Assembly (NCBI GenBank): GCA_947497755.1
Contig: CANMHT010000001.1
Span: forward strand, 434,001-498,000
Length of the DNA stretch: 64,000 nt
Source of the DNA: an uncultured Polaribacter sp.
GTDB taxonomy: Bacteria > Bacteroidota > Bacteroidia > Flavobacteriales > Flavobacteriaceae
Direction of reading: 5' to 3'
Part shown: positions 6,903 through 16,680 of the stretch, one piece after another
Numbering within the stretch: position 1 is the stretch's first letter
Layout of the letters: each line of letters starts with the position of its first letter
Notes under the pieces: generated by a model
What the model saw: the letters and a program-made list of their open reading frames with translations, nothing else
Told to the model about the DNA's origin: nothing
Database searches by the model: none
Made by a program: the position numbers and the translations under genes

Positions 6903-8015
6903 TTAGTTATTTCCTTTTTTTAGTGATATTTTACCTGTTTTGATATTCATGTATTCAATTAATGTGCTTTCATTGGTTAGAAGATCATTCAACTTATTAA
7001 TTTTCTTAAAATCTAAAGTAATAGGTACTTTAATACTTATTATTTTAAAATCTTCAAAGTGAGTTTTTTTAACTCCTTCTTTATCCAAATTGAATAATTT
7101 CACACATTCGGAAAAACTTATCTTTTTATATAAAAGGATAGATTCTTTTATAATTTTCGATTTTATTGGCATCTCTCTAATGTTTGAACTTAGATAGTTG
7201 CTTTCAAATCTAGATTTTTTTGTTTTATTTTCACGAATCATTTCAACTATATAATTCCCAAAAGACTGGTATTTATTAGTTTTATGTAAGTCTACAGATA
7301 TTTCAAAGGCAATACCCTCCTTTTGTTTTATCTTGGTTTCTATAATGTAAGGTTCATCAAGAAAGTATACTTGAGGAAGGACAATTGTTGAGACAGGTGT
7401 AATACCTTGAGGGTTGACTAATTCGTGTACACACTTTTCAATTTCATCACAAACAGAATGGAAGAACCTGTCAATTTTATTTTTTAATTCAAATCCAAAA
7501 ATATTTAATTTTTGAACTCCATAAATATCTTCTCGATATGACCCAAGTGAGTTAAAGAATGTGGAATTTATAACTTTCTTAACATTCTGATTCGTTAAGC
7601 TTTTTTTGATTTCGCTAATAGCAATAATACTTCCCGGATAGACGATGCTAAAATCTTCACTTTTGAGTATAACATTTCTATCTGTTCCGTCATAAACCAT
7701 CACATCTATTTGTTTGCCATGTTTATTACGTTCAGAATCATAAATAAACCCTGTTGTGACTGTATTATTTGAAGGTGCAATTTCTCTGATAGTATTCCTA
7801 ATCAGTGTTTCATAAAAGCTTCCAATGGAAGGATTGTGAGTTATGATTTTCTCAAACCAGTTACGTTCGGAATGAACTTTTCTATGTAATCGTTCAGTAA
7901 TAAAGTTATTATCTTCATAATAATACTCTTCTAGTGAGTCCAATTCATGATTAAGAACAATTTTCCTAGGTTTCGATGGGTCTTGTGATATTCTATTTTG
8001 TTTCTCGTTTTTCAT
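6903..8015 (-). CDS. DUF6602-like protein, possible PD-(D/E)XK nuclease fold
   Basis: 370 residues. Residues about 50-150 carry the pattern SFYETLIRNTIRE, then HGKQIDVMVYD, then IIAISEIKKSL. The Asp of QIDVMVYD and the Glu-x-Lys of SEIKKSL have the spacing of the D...ExK active site of restriction-endonuclease-like folds, as in the DUF6602 family; this is from memory of the family, not a search. The rest (150-370) is not recognised. The gene ends just after an A7 run, after which a second frame holds a membrane-helix tail (see 6584-6844). A cassette half-site with GTTGTGAGT lies just upstream (8024-8032). A role in defence is only a guess. Confidence 0.6.
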   Translation of the reverse strand: MKNEKQNRISQDPSKPRKIVLNHELDSLEEYYYEDNNFITERLHRKVHSERNWFEKIITHNPSIGSFYETLIRNTIREIAPSNNTVTTGFIYDSERNKHGKQIDVMVYDGTDRNVILKSEDFSIVYPGSIIAISEIKKSLTNQNVKKVINSTFFNSLGSYREDIYGVQKLNIFGFELKNKIDRFFHSVCDEIEKCVHELVNPQGITPVSTIVLPQVYFLDEPYIIETKIKQKEGIAFEISVDLHKTNKYQSFGNYIVEMIRENKTKKSRFESNYLSSNIREMPIKSKIIKESILLYKKISFSECVKLFNLDKEGVKKTHFEDFKIISIKVPITLDFKKINKLNDLLTNESTLIEYMNIKTGKISLKKGNN

Positions 8016-8023
8016 TTAAGATT

Positions 8024-8046
8024 ACTCACAACTAGTGGCTAAATGG
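8024..8046 (-). repeat. attC-like half-site H
   Basis: ACTCACAAC followed by TAGTGGCTAAATGG matches the left-arm pattern of junctions B to D (CACAAC, a spacer, GGCTAA). No convincing right arm is seen in the next 200 bases. It marks the right-hand end of the recognisable array, at the 5' side of the DUF6602-like gene. Confidence 0.4.
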
Positions 8047-8374
8047 AAAAGTTATATTTATTTCTACCTTATCAATTTAATAGTTAATAATTTTTATATC
8101 AATATTTTATGTCTCTAAAAAGTATCTAAATGACTCTTTGTTTTTGCAAGAGACATAATATTTCTGACAGCTAAACAGAAAAATACATATATACTGCTTA
8201 TCTGTTCTATATTAAATACAAATCCTTTTAAAAGGGGAGTATCACAACAATTTTTTAAGTGGTAAGATGTTTTCCTTTTTTAGCTTGGTTAAATGTACTA
8301 TAAATTCTAATAGTATAAAAGATTTTTTGTACAATAAACCACAAATAAGATAGGAGGGTATTGATAAAATGAAA
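8047..8374. other. AT-rich intergenic stretch without a gene
   Basis: No reading frame, RNA gene or repeat that I can support. It has a 12-base palindrome CCTTTTAAAAGG (about 8224-8235) and an SD-like AGGAGGG before a six-codon frame (MKKHLN) at 8370-8390, which is probably chance because that frame forms one arm of the terminator at 8375-8418. Confidence 0.4.
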
Positions 8375-8418
8375 AAACACTTAAACTAAAGTAAGAGTGT
8401 ACTATAATTTAAGTGTTT
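8375..8418 (-). terminator. Likely pyrG terminator
   Basis: AAACACTTAAA (8375-8385) and TTTAAGTGTTT (8408-8418) form a perfect 11-base stem with a 22-base loop. On the minus strand the stem is followed by TTTs (GTGTTTTTTCATTTT), which suits termination of pyrG transcripts coming from the right. Confidence 0.55.
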
Positions 8419-8480
8419 AAAAATAGATGTAACAGAAATAAAACCTGTAATCTTATGGTTACAAACTTCTTAAAACTATG

Positions 8481-10143
<1,663 letters not shown>

Positions 10144-10222
10144 ACAAAAATCTTTAAAAACCTTAATAATAATTGTACTTTAGCCTCTTGAAAAAATAAT
10201 TTATTTTTTTTTAGAATAGTGT

Positions 10223-10252
10223 TTGTCAAAAACAAAAGTAGTTGTATATTTG
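10223..10252 (+). promoter_or_regulatory. rpmH promoter
   Basis: TTG (10223-10225), 19 bases, then TATATTTG (10245-10252): a near-perfect Bacteroidetes vegetative promoter. It leaves a leader of about 65 bases before rpmH. Confidence 0.7.
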
Positions 10253-10322
10253 CCCACGCTTTTAGCAGACGGAATTTCACAAAAAGCAAAACATTTAAAG
10301 AAGATATTTAAAAATATAAGTA

Positions 10323-10484
10323 ATGCCAAAAAGAACGTACCAACCATCGAAAAGAAAGAGAAGAAACAAACATGGTTTCAGAGATAGAATGGCTTCTGCT
10401 AATGGTCGTAAAGTATTAGCTAGAAGAAGAGCTAAAGGAAGAAAGAAATTGACTGTTTCATCTGAAACTAGACATAAGAAATAA
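10323..10484 (+). CDS. rpmH: 50S ribosomal protein L34
   Basis: 53 residues, [20 protein letters not shown] at the start, then [19 protein letters not shown], the L34 signature. A very basic small protein of the large ribosomal subunit. It stands alone here with its own promoter and terminator; the usual partner rnpA is not adjacent. The 53-residue length fits the Bacteroidetes form, a little longer than the 46-residue E. coli protein. Confidence 0.97.
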   Translation: MPKRTYQPSKRKRRNKHGFRDRMASANGRKVLARRRAKGRKKLTVSSETRHKK

Positions 10485-10508
10485 TGATTAACAATTGTTA
10501 ATAATTAA

Positions 10509-10539
10509 GGTGTTGCTATTTTTAGTAACACCTTTTTTT
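10509..10539 (+). terminator. rpmH terminator
   Basis: GGTGTTGCTA and TAGTAACACC form a stem (one G-T pair) around a TTTT loop, followed by seven Ts (10533-10539). Confidence 0.8.
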
Positions 10540-10588
10540 ATACCCAAGCAATTTTTATTTTTACCAAAACAATACAACACAAACTAAA

Positions 10589-13444
10589 ATGCCTAAAACA
10601 CAAGACCTTAAATCTATTTTAATTATCGGTTCTGGACCAATTGTTATCGGTCAGGCCTGTGAATTTGACTATTCTGGTTCACAATCATTAAGATCATTAA
10701 GAGAAGATGGAATTGAAACTGTTTTAATCAATTCTAATCCAGCAACTATCATGACAGATCCTTCAATGGCAGATCATGTATACTTGCTACCATTGACAAC
10801 AAAATCTATCATAAAAATATTAAAAGAACACCCACAAATTGATGCTGTTTTACCAACCATGGGAGGTCAGACTGCGTTAAATTTATGTATTGAAGCTGAT
10901 GATAAAGGAATTTGGGAAGATTTTGGAGTACAACTTATTGGAGTTGATATTGATGCAATTAATATTACTGAAGATAGAGAGCAATTTAGAGAATTAATGG
11001 GTAAGATTGATGTGCCAATGGCGCCTCAAGCTACTGCTACTTCTTTCTTAAAAGGAAAAGAGATTGCTCAAGAATTTGGTTTTCCATTAGTAATTAGATC
11101 TTCTTATACTTTAGGTGGAGCAGGAGCTTCTATTGTATATGATCCAAAAGATTTTGACGAATTATTAAGTAGAGGTTTAGAAGCATCGCCAATTCATGAA
11201 GTAATGATTGATAAGGCAATGATGGGATGGAAAGAGTATGAATTGGAATTATTACGCGATAAAAACGACAACGTAGTAATTATTTGTTCTATTGAGAATA
11301 TGGATCCAATGGGAATTCATACTGGAGATTCGATTACTGTTGCTCCAGCTATGACGCTTTCTGATAAAACCTATCAGAAGATGAGAGATATGGCCATTAA
11401 AATGATGCGCTCTATTGGAGATTTTGAAGGAGGTTGTAATGTACAGTTTGCAGTTTCTCCAGACGAAAAAGAAGAAATTATTGCTATTGAAATCAACCCA
11501 CGTGTATCTCGTTCATCGGCATTAGCTTCTAAAGCAACAGGATATCCGATTGCAAAGATTGCTACCAAATTAGCAATTGGTTATACTTTAGATGAATTAG
11601 ATAATCAGATTACCAAATCTACTTCTGCTTTATTTGAACCAACTTTAGATTATGTAATTGTAAAAATTCCTCGTTGGAACTTTGATAAGTTCGAAGGTTC
11701 TGATAGAACATTAGGATTACAAATGAAAGCTGTTGGAGAAGTAATGGGAATTGGACGTTCTTTCCAAGAAGCATTGCACAAAGCAACACAATCATTAGAA
11801 ATTAAACGTAATGGTTTAGGAGCTGATGGTAAAGGATATAAAAACTACAATCAAATTATAGAAAAACTAACCAATGCAAGTTGGGATAGAGTTTTTGCTA
11901 TCTATGACGCGATTGCGATGGGAATTCCACTAAGTCAGATCTATGATATTACTAAGATAGACATGTGGTACTTAAAGCAATACGAAGAGTTGTTCTTATT
12001 AGAAAAAGAGATTTCTACTTTTACTATTGATACAATTGAGCGTGACTTGCTATTAGAAGCGAAACAAAAAGGATATGGAGACAGACAAATTGCTCATATG
12101 CTAAATTGTTTAGAGAGTCAGGTATACACAAAGCGTGAAGAATTAAATATTAACAGAGTTTACAAATTAGTTGATACTTGTGCAGCTGAGTTTAAAGCGA
12201 TGACACCTTATTATTACTCAACTTTTGAGAATGATGTGGTTGCTGCTGATGGAAAGCGTTTTGCAGACAATGAAAGTGTAGTTTCTGATAAAAAGAAAAT
12301 TATTGTATTAGGTTCTGGACCAAATAGAATTGGACAAGGAATTGAGTTTGATTACTGTTGTGTACACGGAGTTTATGCCGCAAAAGAATGTGGTTATGAA
12401 ACGATAATGATTAACTGTAATCCAGAAACTGTTTCTACAGATTTTGATACTGCAGATAAATTATATTTTGAGCCTGTTTTCTGGGAACATATTTATGATA
12501 TCATCAAGCATGAAAAACCAGAAGGTGTAATTGTTCAATTAGGTGGACAAACAGCATTAAAACTAGCAGAGAAATTAACTAAATACGGAATCAAAATTAT
12601 CGGTACTAGTTTTGAAGCCTTAGACTTAGCAGAAGATAGAGGAAGTTTCTCTAAATTATTACAAGATAACAACATTCCATATCCAGAATTTGGAGTTGCA
12701 GAAAGTGCAAATGAAGCTTTAGCTTTAGCAGATAAATTAAATTTCCCAATTTTAGTACGTCCATCTTATGTATTAGGAGGTCAGGGAATGAAAATTGTAA
12801 TTAATAAAGAGGAATTAGTAGAACATGTAGTTGACTTACTACGTAAAATTCCAAATAACAAGTTATTATTAGATCATTATTTAGATGGAGCGATAGAAGC
12901 AGAGGCAGATGCCATATGTGATGCAGATGGTAATGTATATATCATCGGAATTATGGAGCATATTGAGCCTTGTGGAATCCATTCTGGAGATTCGAATGCA
13001 ACCTTACCAGCCTTTAATTTAGGAGATTTGGTTATGCAGCAAATCAAAGATCATACACATACTATTGCAAGAGAATTAAAAACGGTTGGTTTAATTAATA
13101 TTCAGTTTGCAATTAAAGATGATACAGTATATATTATTGAAGCGAATCCAAGAGCTTCTAGAACGGTACCATTTATTGCAAAAGCTTATGGGGAACCGTA
13201 TGTAAATTATGCAACAAAAGTAATGTTGGGAGAAAAGAAAGTAACTGACTTTAATTTCAATCCTCAATTAGAAGGATATGCAATTAAACAACCAGTTTTC
13301 TCTTTTAATAAATTCCCTAATGTAAATAAAAACTTAGGACCAGAGATGAAATCTACAGGAGAAAGTATTTTGTTTATTGATGATTTAAAAGATGACGATT
13401 TTTACGAATTGTATTCTAGAAGAAAAATGTATTTAAATAAATAG
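10589..13444 (+). CDS. carB: Carbamoyl-phosphate synthase large subunit, lacking the C-terminal regulatory domain
   Basis: 951 residues. Makes carbamoyl phosphate from bicarbonate, ammonia (from CarA) and two ATP, for pyrimidines and arginine. The two homologous synthetase halves are present: ILIIGSGPIVIGQACEFDYSG near residue 10 and IIVLGSGPNRIGQGIEFDYCC near 570, each with an ATP-grasp domain (RSSYTLGGAGAS, RPSYVLGGQGM). The E. coli protein has about 1070 residues; here the protein ends shortly after the second ATP-grasp unit, so the MGS-like allosteric domain is missing. carA is not next to it. A terminator follows at once. Confidence 0.97.
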   Translation: MPKTQDLKSILIIGSGPIVIGQACEFDYSGSQSLRSLREDGIETVLINSNPATIMTDPSMADHVYLLPLTTKSIIKILKEHPQIDAVLPTMGGQTALNLCIEADDKGIWEDFGVQLIGVDIDAINITEDREQFRELMGKIDVPMAPQATATSFLKGKEIAQEFGFPLVIRSSYTLGGAGASIVYDPKDFDELLSRGLEASPIHEVMIDKAMMGWKEYELELLRDKNDNVVIICSIENMDPMGIHTGDSITVAPAMTLSDKTYQKMRDMAIKMMRSIGDFEGGCNVQFAVSPDEKEEIIAIEINPRVSRSSALASKATGYPIAKIATKLAIGYTLDELDNQITKSTSALFEPTLDYVIVKIPRWNFDKFEGSDRTLGLQMKAVGEVMGIGRSFQEALHKATQSLEIKRNGLGADGKGYKNYNQIIEKLTNASWDRVFAIYDAIAMGIPLSQIYDITKIDMWYLKQYEELFLLEKEISTFTIDTIERDLLLEAKQKGYGDRQIAHMLNCLESQVYTKREELNINRVYKLVDTCAAEFKAMTPYYYSTFENDVVAADGKRFADNESVVSDKKKIIVLGSGPNRIGQGIEFDYCCVHGVYAAKECGYETIMINCNPETVSTDFDTADKLYFEPVFWEHIYDIIKHEKPEGVIVQLGGQTALKLAEKLTKYGIKIIGTSFEALDLAEDRGSFSKLLQDNNIPYPEFGVAESANEALALADKLNFPILVRPSYVLGGQGMKIVINKEELVEHVVDLLRKIPNNKLLLDHYLDGAIEAEADAICDADGNVYIIGIMEHIEPCGIHSGDSNATLPAFNLGDLVMQQIKDHTHTIARELKTVGLINIQFAIKDDTVYIIEANPRASRTVPFIAKAYGEPYVNYATKVMLGEKKVTDFNFNPQLEGYAIKQPVFSFNKFPNVNKNLGPEMKSTGESILFIDDLKDDDFYELYSRRKMYLNK

Positions 13445-13463
13445 CAATACATTTTCTAAAAAT

Positions 13464-13492
13464 AAAAAAGCCTCCAAACGGAGGCTTTTTTA
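13464..13492. terminator. Bidirectional terminator carB / YceI gene
   Basis: AAAAAAGCCTCC, loop AAACG, GGAGGCTTTTTT between two convergent genes; A and T tracts on both sides let it act in either direction. It overlaps the stop end of the YceI gene. Confidence 0.85.
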
Positions 13493-14026
13493 TTTTTTCT
13501 TTAGTTCAAAATCCAAACGAACATCAACTCGTTCTGCAATTTTCTTTCGAACCAATTTCGGAATCTCAATTCCAAAATCTTCAGGTTTTAAAGAAAAGGA
13601 AGCTTTTAAGTGTATACTATCATCTTTATTTGAAATAGTAGCAGGCACTTCTATATTTTTGGTAACTCCATGAAAAGTAAGTTTTCCTTGAATCATCACC
13701 TTAGCGTTTAAACTCTTTGTTGTATAGTCTTTTATTTTTCCAGAAAAACTTGCTTTTGGATATTTATCAGACTCGGCATAATTCTCATTAAAATGCTCTT
13801 CCATTAAGGCAATTTTAAAACGAAATGCTTTTACCAAAGCTAGTGCAGCAATTTCTCCTGTTTCTTTTTTAAGAATCGCAGTCACTTTAGTATTGCTTGC
13901 TTTTACTTCTTCAAAAGCAGGAACAGAAGATTCAAAAATGATGGTTCCAGATTTTGTGTAATATTTTTCTTGTGCATAAAATGATAAAGAGAAAAATAGA
14001 AAAATAAGTAGAATTTTAGATTTCAT
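13490..14026 (-). CDS. YceI family protein
   Basis: 178 residues with a signal peptide (MKSKILLIFLFFSLSFYAQ), so exported. The YceI pattern is clear: an N-terminal beta segment (YYTKSGTIIFESSVP), then KYPKASFSGKI, GKLTFHGVTKNIEVPATI and a C-terminal VDVRLDFEL. YceI proteins form a lipocalin-like barrel that binds isoprenoid chains; the ligand here is unknown. It is 12 bases downstream of the haem-motif lipoprotein on the same strand and probably cotranscribed. Confidence 0.85.
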   Translation of the reverse strand: MKSKILLIFLFFSLSFYAQEKYYTKSGTIIFESSVPAFEEVKASNTKVTAILKKETGEIAALALVKAFRFKIALMEEHFNENYAESDKYPKASFSGKIKDYTTKSLNAKVMIQGKLTFHGVTKNIEVPATISNKDDSIHLKASFSLKPEDFGIEIPKLVRKKIAERVDVRLDFELKKK

Positions 14027-14038
14027 AACTATTGCTTT

Positions 14039-14386
14039 TTAATTCTCTAAATAACCTTGATCTCTCCAATCTTTAATTTTTTGAATACTTGTGCTAGGCA
14101 AATTTCCAGCAGGAGGCATTGATGCAGTTGTACTTTCCATTCTACCAAGTGCATTTCTATTTACAAAAGCATTTCTAACTTGGGTAAAATTTTCTAAGGT
14201 TAAGGTTCCGGCATTTGATGCTGCATTATGACAACCACTAGTCGCACAACTGGTATCCATAATAGCTTTTATATCCTTATTATAAGTAATTACTGTTGGG
14301 ATTGGAGTAGTTACATCGTCAGTGCTATCATTAGAACAGCTTAAAAAGAATGTAGTGAAAATAGATAGGATTAAGAGTTTTTTCAT
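14039..14386 (-). CDS. Lipoprotein with CX4CH haem-like motif
   Basis: 115 residues. Lipoprotein signal MKKLLILSIFTTFFLSCSN (Cys at about 17). The mature part has DTSCATSGCHNAAS: a C-x4-CH arrangement instead of the canonical CxxCH of c-type cytochromes, followed by TASMPPAGNLP, where the Met could be the second haem ligand, as in small cytochromes. Such CX4CH proteins are frequent in this phylum; whether haem is bound is inference. It shares this locus with another haem-like motif protein (14882-15655). Confidence 0.7.
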   Translation of the reverse strand: MKKLLILSIFTTFFLSCSNDSTDDVTTPIPTVITYNKDIKAIMDTSCATSGCHNAASNAGTLTLENFTQVRNAFVNRNALGRMESTTASMPPAGNLPSTSIQKIKDWRDQGYLEN

Positions 14387-14477
14387 TGTAATTGGTTGAA
14401 TGTTAAGTTTTTGTTTTTTTATTGAAAATAATTAGCTCTTTAGAGCTAAAGTAATAAAAACTTATTATATTAGCTTT

Positions 14478-14870
14478 ATGAATAAGCGTAAATTATTGAT
14501 TACTGTTAGTATTGCAATTCTTTTGTCGGGAGTAATTGGATATAATTACATGTATAAATCACATAGAGATATTTCAGAAGAAAAAGCGGCTTTTGTACTA
14601 ACTTCTTCTGAATTAACAAAAGAATTTACTGCTGATATGGAGGCATCAATAAAAAAATATTTGGACAAAACCATTGAGTTAAATGGTAGAGTTACAGAAA
14701 TAGAAAAAGACAATTTTATGTTAGATAATACTATTGTGTGTTATACAGATAGTATTACCATAACGCAACTAATTAAAAATAAGTTAATTAATGTGAAAGG
14801 AAGAAGCATTGGTTACGACGAACTACTTGATTTAATAAAATTAGATCAAGTAACTATTTCTAACAATTAA
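14478..14870 (+). CDS. OB-fold (tRNA_anti-like) protein
   Basis: 130 residues with one N-terminal membrane anchor or signal (LLITVSIAILLSGVIGYNYMY). The rest (residues 50-125) resembles the tRNA_anti-like OB fold family: YLDKTIELNGRVTEIEKDN, then LINVKGRSIGYDELLDLIKLDQVTI. These are small exported proteins of unknown job. Divergent from the minus-strand pair and 12 bases upstream of the T9SS cargo gene, so probably in one transcript with it. Confidence 0.65.
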   Translation: MNKRKLLITVSIAILLSGVIGYNYMYKSHRDISEEKAAFVLTSSELTKEFTADMEASIKKYLDKTIELNGRVTEIEKDNFMLDNTIVCYTDSITITQLIKNKLINVKGRSIGYDELLDLIKLDQVTISNN

Positions 14871-14881
14871 ACTAATCAGGC

Positions 14882-15655
14882 ATGAAAAAAAACTACTTTT
14901 TTAAATTTATTTTATTCTTAATTCCGTTTTCAGCGTTTATTCTGATGTCAAATGCAGGAGGAAGAGATGATGGAAGAACTGGTTCGCCAGGAGATGGAAA
15001 TGCCTCTTGTGCAGCTTGTCATACTGGAGGAACTTCTGGTACATCGGTTGCGATAACAACAAATATTCCAGCAGGAGGTTATCAAACAAGTACAGAATAT
15101 GATATAACAGTAACTACTACATCGTCGGCTTCTCGACATGGATTCCAATTAACAGCAGAAAAAACGAGCGATAATGGAAAAGTAGGTTCTTTTACTGCAG
15201 GAGCAAATACTAGAGTTACTGGTGATAGAATTACTCATTCTAACGCCGCTCAAAATACATGGACATTTAAATGGACTTCTCCAGCAACTGATGTTGGAAA
15301 TGTAAAGTTTTATGCTGCTTCTGTTGCTGCTAATGGAAATGGTGGCGCTGATTCAGGAGATAAAACAGTCACAACAAGTACAAGTGATTTTTCTGTGTTA
15401 GGAATTGCAAAAGAAAAGCAATTAGATTTTGCTCTGTATCCAAATCCATCATCAAATAATATCAATATACAATTGCCTACAGGCGTTTCGAAAGCAGAAG
15501 TAAATTTATTTGATATCTCTGGAAGGTTGGTAAAAAGCGCAACTGTTACTTCTTCTTCTCAATTAGTTGATGTAAAAGATTTAAGCAGTGGAGTTTATGT
15601 CTTAAAAATTCAATCTGAAGGAAAAGTTGGTGCAAAACAATTTATCAAAGAATAA
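14882..15655 (+). CDS. Secreted haem-motif protein with T9SS type A sorting domain
   Basis: 257 residues. Signal peptide (FKFILFLIPFSAFILMSNA), then GNASCAACHTGG, a CxxCH haem motif near residue 40, then a beta-sandwich resembling the Reeler / choice-of-anchor V type (residues 50-170). The C-terminal 75 residues are a type IX sorting domain: LYPNPSSNNINI, FDISGRLVKS, LSSGVYVLKI, ending KQFIKE. The type IX secretion system should carry it to the cell surface. Neighbours suggest an envelope redox or binding role. Confidence 0.8.
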   Translation: MKKNYFFKFILFLIPFSAFILMSNAGGRDDGRTGSPGDGNASCAACHTGGTSGTSVAITTNIPAGGYQTSTEYDITVTTTSSASRHGFQLTAEKTSDNGKVGSFTAGANTRVTGDRITHSNAAQNTWTFKWTSPATDVGNVKFYAASVAANGNGGADSGDKTVTTSTSDFSVLGIAKEKQLDFALYPNPSSNNINIQLPTGVSKAEVNLFDISGRLVKSATVTSSSQLVDVKDLSSGVYVLKIQSEGKVGAKQFIKE

Positions 15656-15720
15656 AAAATTAAACAATTAATTATAAAGTCAATCTTTATGTAGATTGGC
15701 TTTTTTCATATTTAAAATTC

Positions 15721-16575
15721 ATGAAAAAAATATGGTTTCTATTAGGTGCTTTTTTAGTAAGTACTGTAATCCAAGCACAAGATGATTTATTGAACGAGTT
15801 AGATAGCGATGTTGTAATAAGTAAAAAAGCAACCTCTGTATTTAAAGGGTTAAAAATCATTAATATGGAGTCTACAAAGCTAGCTGCAAAAAAGGATTTT
15901 TATTTTGTGATTTCTCATAGATTTGGTTCAGTAAAATCTGGAATCAAAGATCTTTTTGGTTTAGATAACTCCAATATTAGATTTAGTTTTGTTTACGGAT
16001 TTAATGATTGGTTAAATGCAGGTTTTTCTAGAAGTTCTTCTAATAAAACATACGATGCACATTTAAAGTATAGATTGCTACAACAAGAAGAAGGGAAATC
16101 TCCAGTGACTATTGTTGGTTTTAATAGTGTAGAATACAATACAGGTTTAGATAAAGTAAATTACCCATTATTAGAGTCTAAGCACAGATATACATATGCG
16201 CATGAGTTTTTAATTTCTAGAAAGTTTAATGAGAACTTATCCTTAGAGCTTTCTCCAATTTTTTTACATCAAAATTTTGTAGAAAATGATTTGCAAGACA
16301 ATGCGCAATATATTCTAGGTTTTGGAGGAAGATATAAAGTAAGTAAGAGAGTAACTATTAATGCAGAATATCATGCTCATATGAATAGAGCTGCAAGTAG
16401 TAAATTTAGCAATCCTTTGTCTTTAGGTGTTGATATTGAAACTGGTGGACATGTATTTCAATTGCATGTAACCAATGCTCAGTTAATGAATGAATCTGGT
16501 TATTTAACTAGCGCTAATGGAGATTGGGGTAAAGGAGATATTTTCTTTGGATTTAATATTTGGAGAGTATTTTAA
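15721..16575 (+). CDS. DUF5777 family beta-barrel protein
   Basis: 284 residues, signal peptide ending IQAQ. The mature protein is rich in alternating aromatic beta strands (FYFVISHRFGSV, IRFSFVYGFNDWLNAGFSRS) and ends in a strand closing with aromatic residues (WGKGDIFFGFNIWRVF), typical of outer-membrane barrels. It fits DUF5777, commonly encoded beside YceI and haem-motif proteins in this phylum, as here. Substrate unknown. Confidence 0.75.
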   Translation: MKKIWFLLGAFLVSTVIQAQDDLLNELDSDVVISKKATSVFKGLKIINMESTKLAAKKDFYFVISHRFGSVKSGIKDLFGLDNSNIRFSFVYGFNDWLNAGFSRSSSNKTYDAHLKYRLLQQEEGKSPVTIVGFNSVEYNTGLDKVNYPLLESKHRYTYAHEFLISRKFNENLSLELSPIFLHQNFVENDLQDNAQYILGFGGRYKVSKRVTINAEYHAHMNRAASSKFSNPLSLGVDIETGGHVFQLHVTNAQLMNESGYLTSANGDWGKGDIFFGFNIWRVF

Positions 16576-16591
16576 TACTTAACTTAAGCAT

Positions 16592-16631
16592 AAAAGAAAG
16601 TCTATATTGAAAAATATAGACTTTCTTTTTT
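16592..16631 (+). terminator. Terminator after DUF5777 gene
   Basis: AAAGAAAGTCTATA and TATAGACTTTCTTT form a 14-base stem around a short A-rich loop, followed by Ts. Confidence 0.8.
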
Positions 16632-16662
16632 GTCTAAAATTATAAGCATTGCTTTATATTTG
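16630..16662 (+). promoter_or_regulatory. Promoter of GlmU-like gene
   Basis: TTG (16630-16632), 22 bases, TATATTTG (16655-16662), 18 bases before the chosen ATG at 16681. It excludes the longer upstream reading frame start at 16630. Confidence 0.6.
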
Positions 16663-16680
16663 CATAAAGCACTTAAAAAG

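Noticed and set aside
8224..8235. Palindrome CCTTTTAAAAGG as an operator
   Set aside because: Twelve AT-rich bases with no gene or promoter beside it; likely chance.
8370..8390. Leader peptide MKKHLN with an AGGAGGG ribosome site, as in attenuation
   Set aside because: There is no gene downstream on the plus strand, and the sequence forms one arm of the pyrG terminator on the minus strand.
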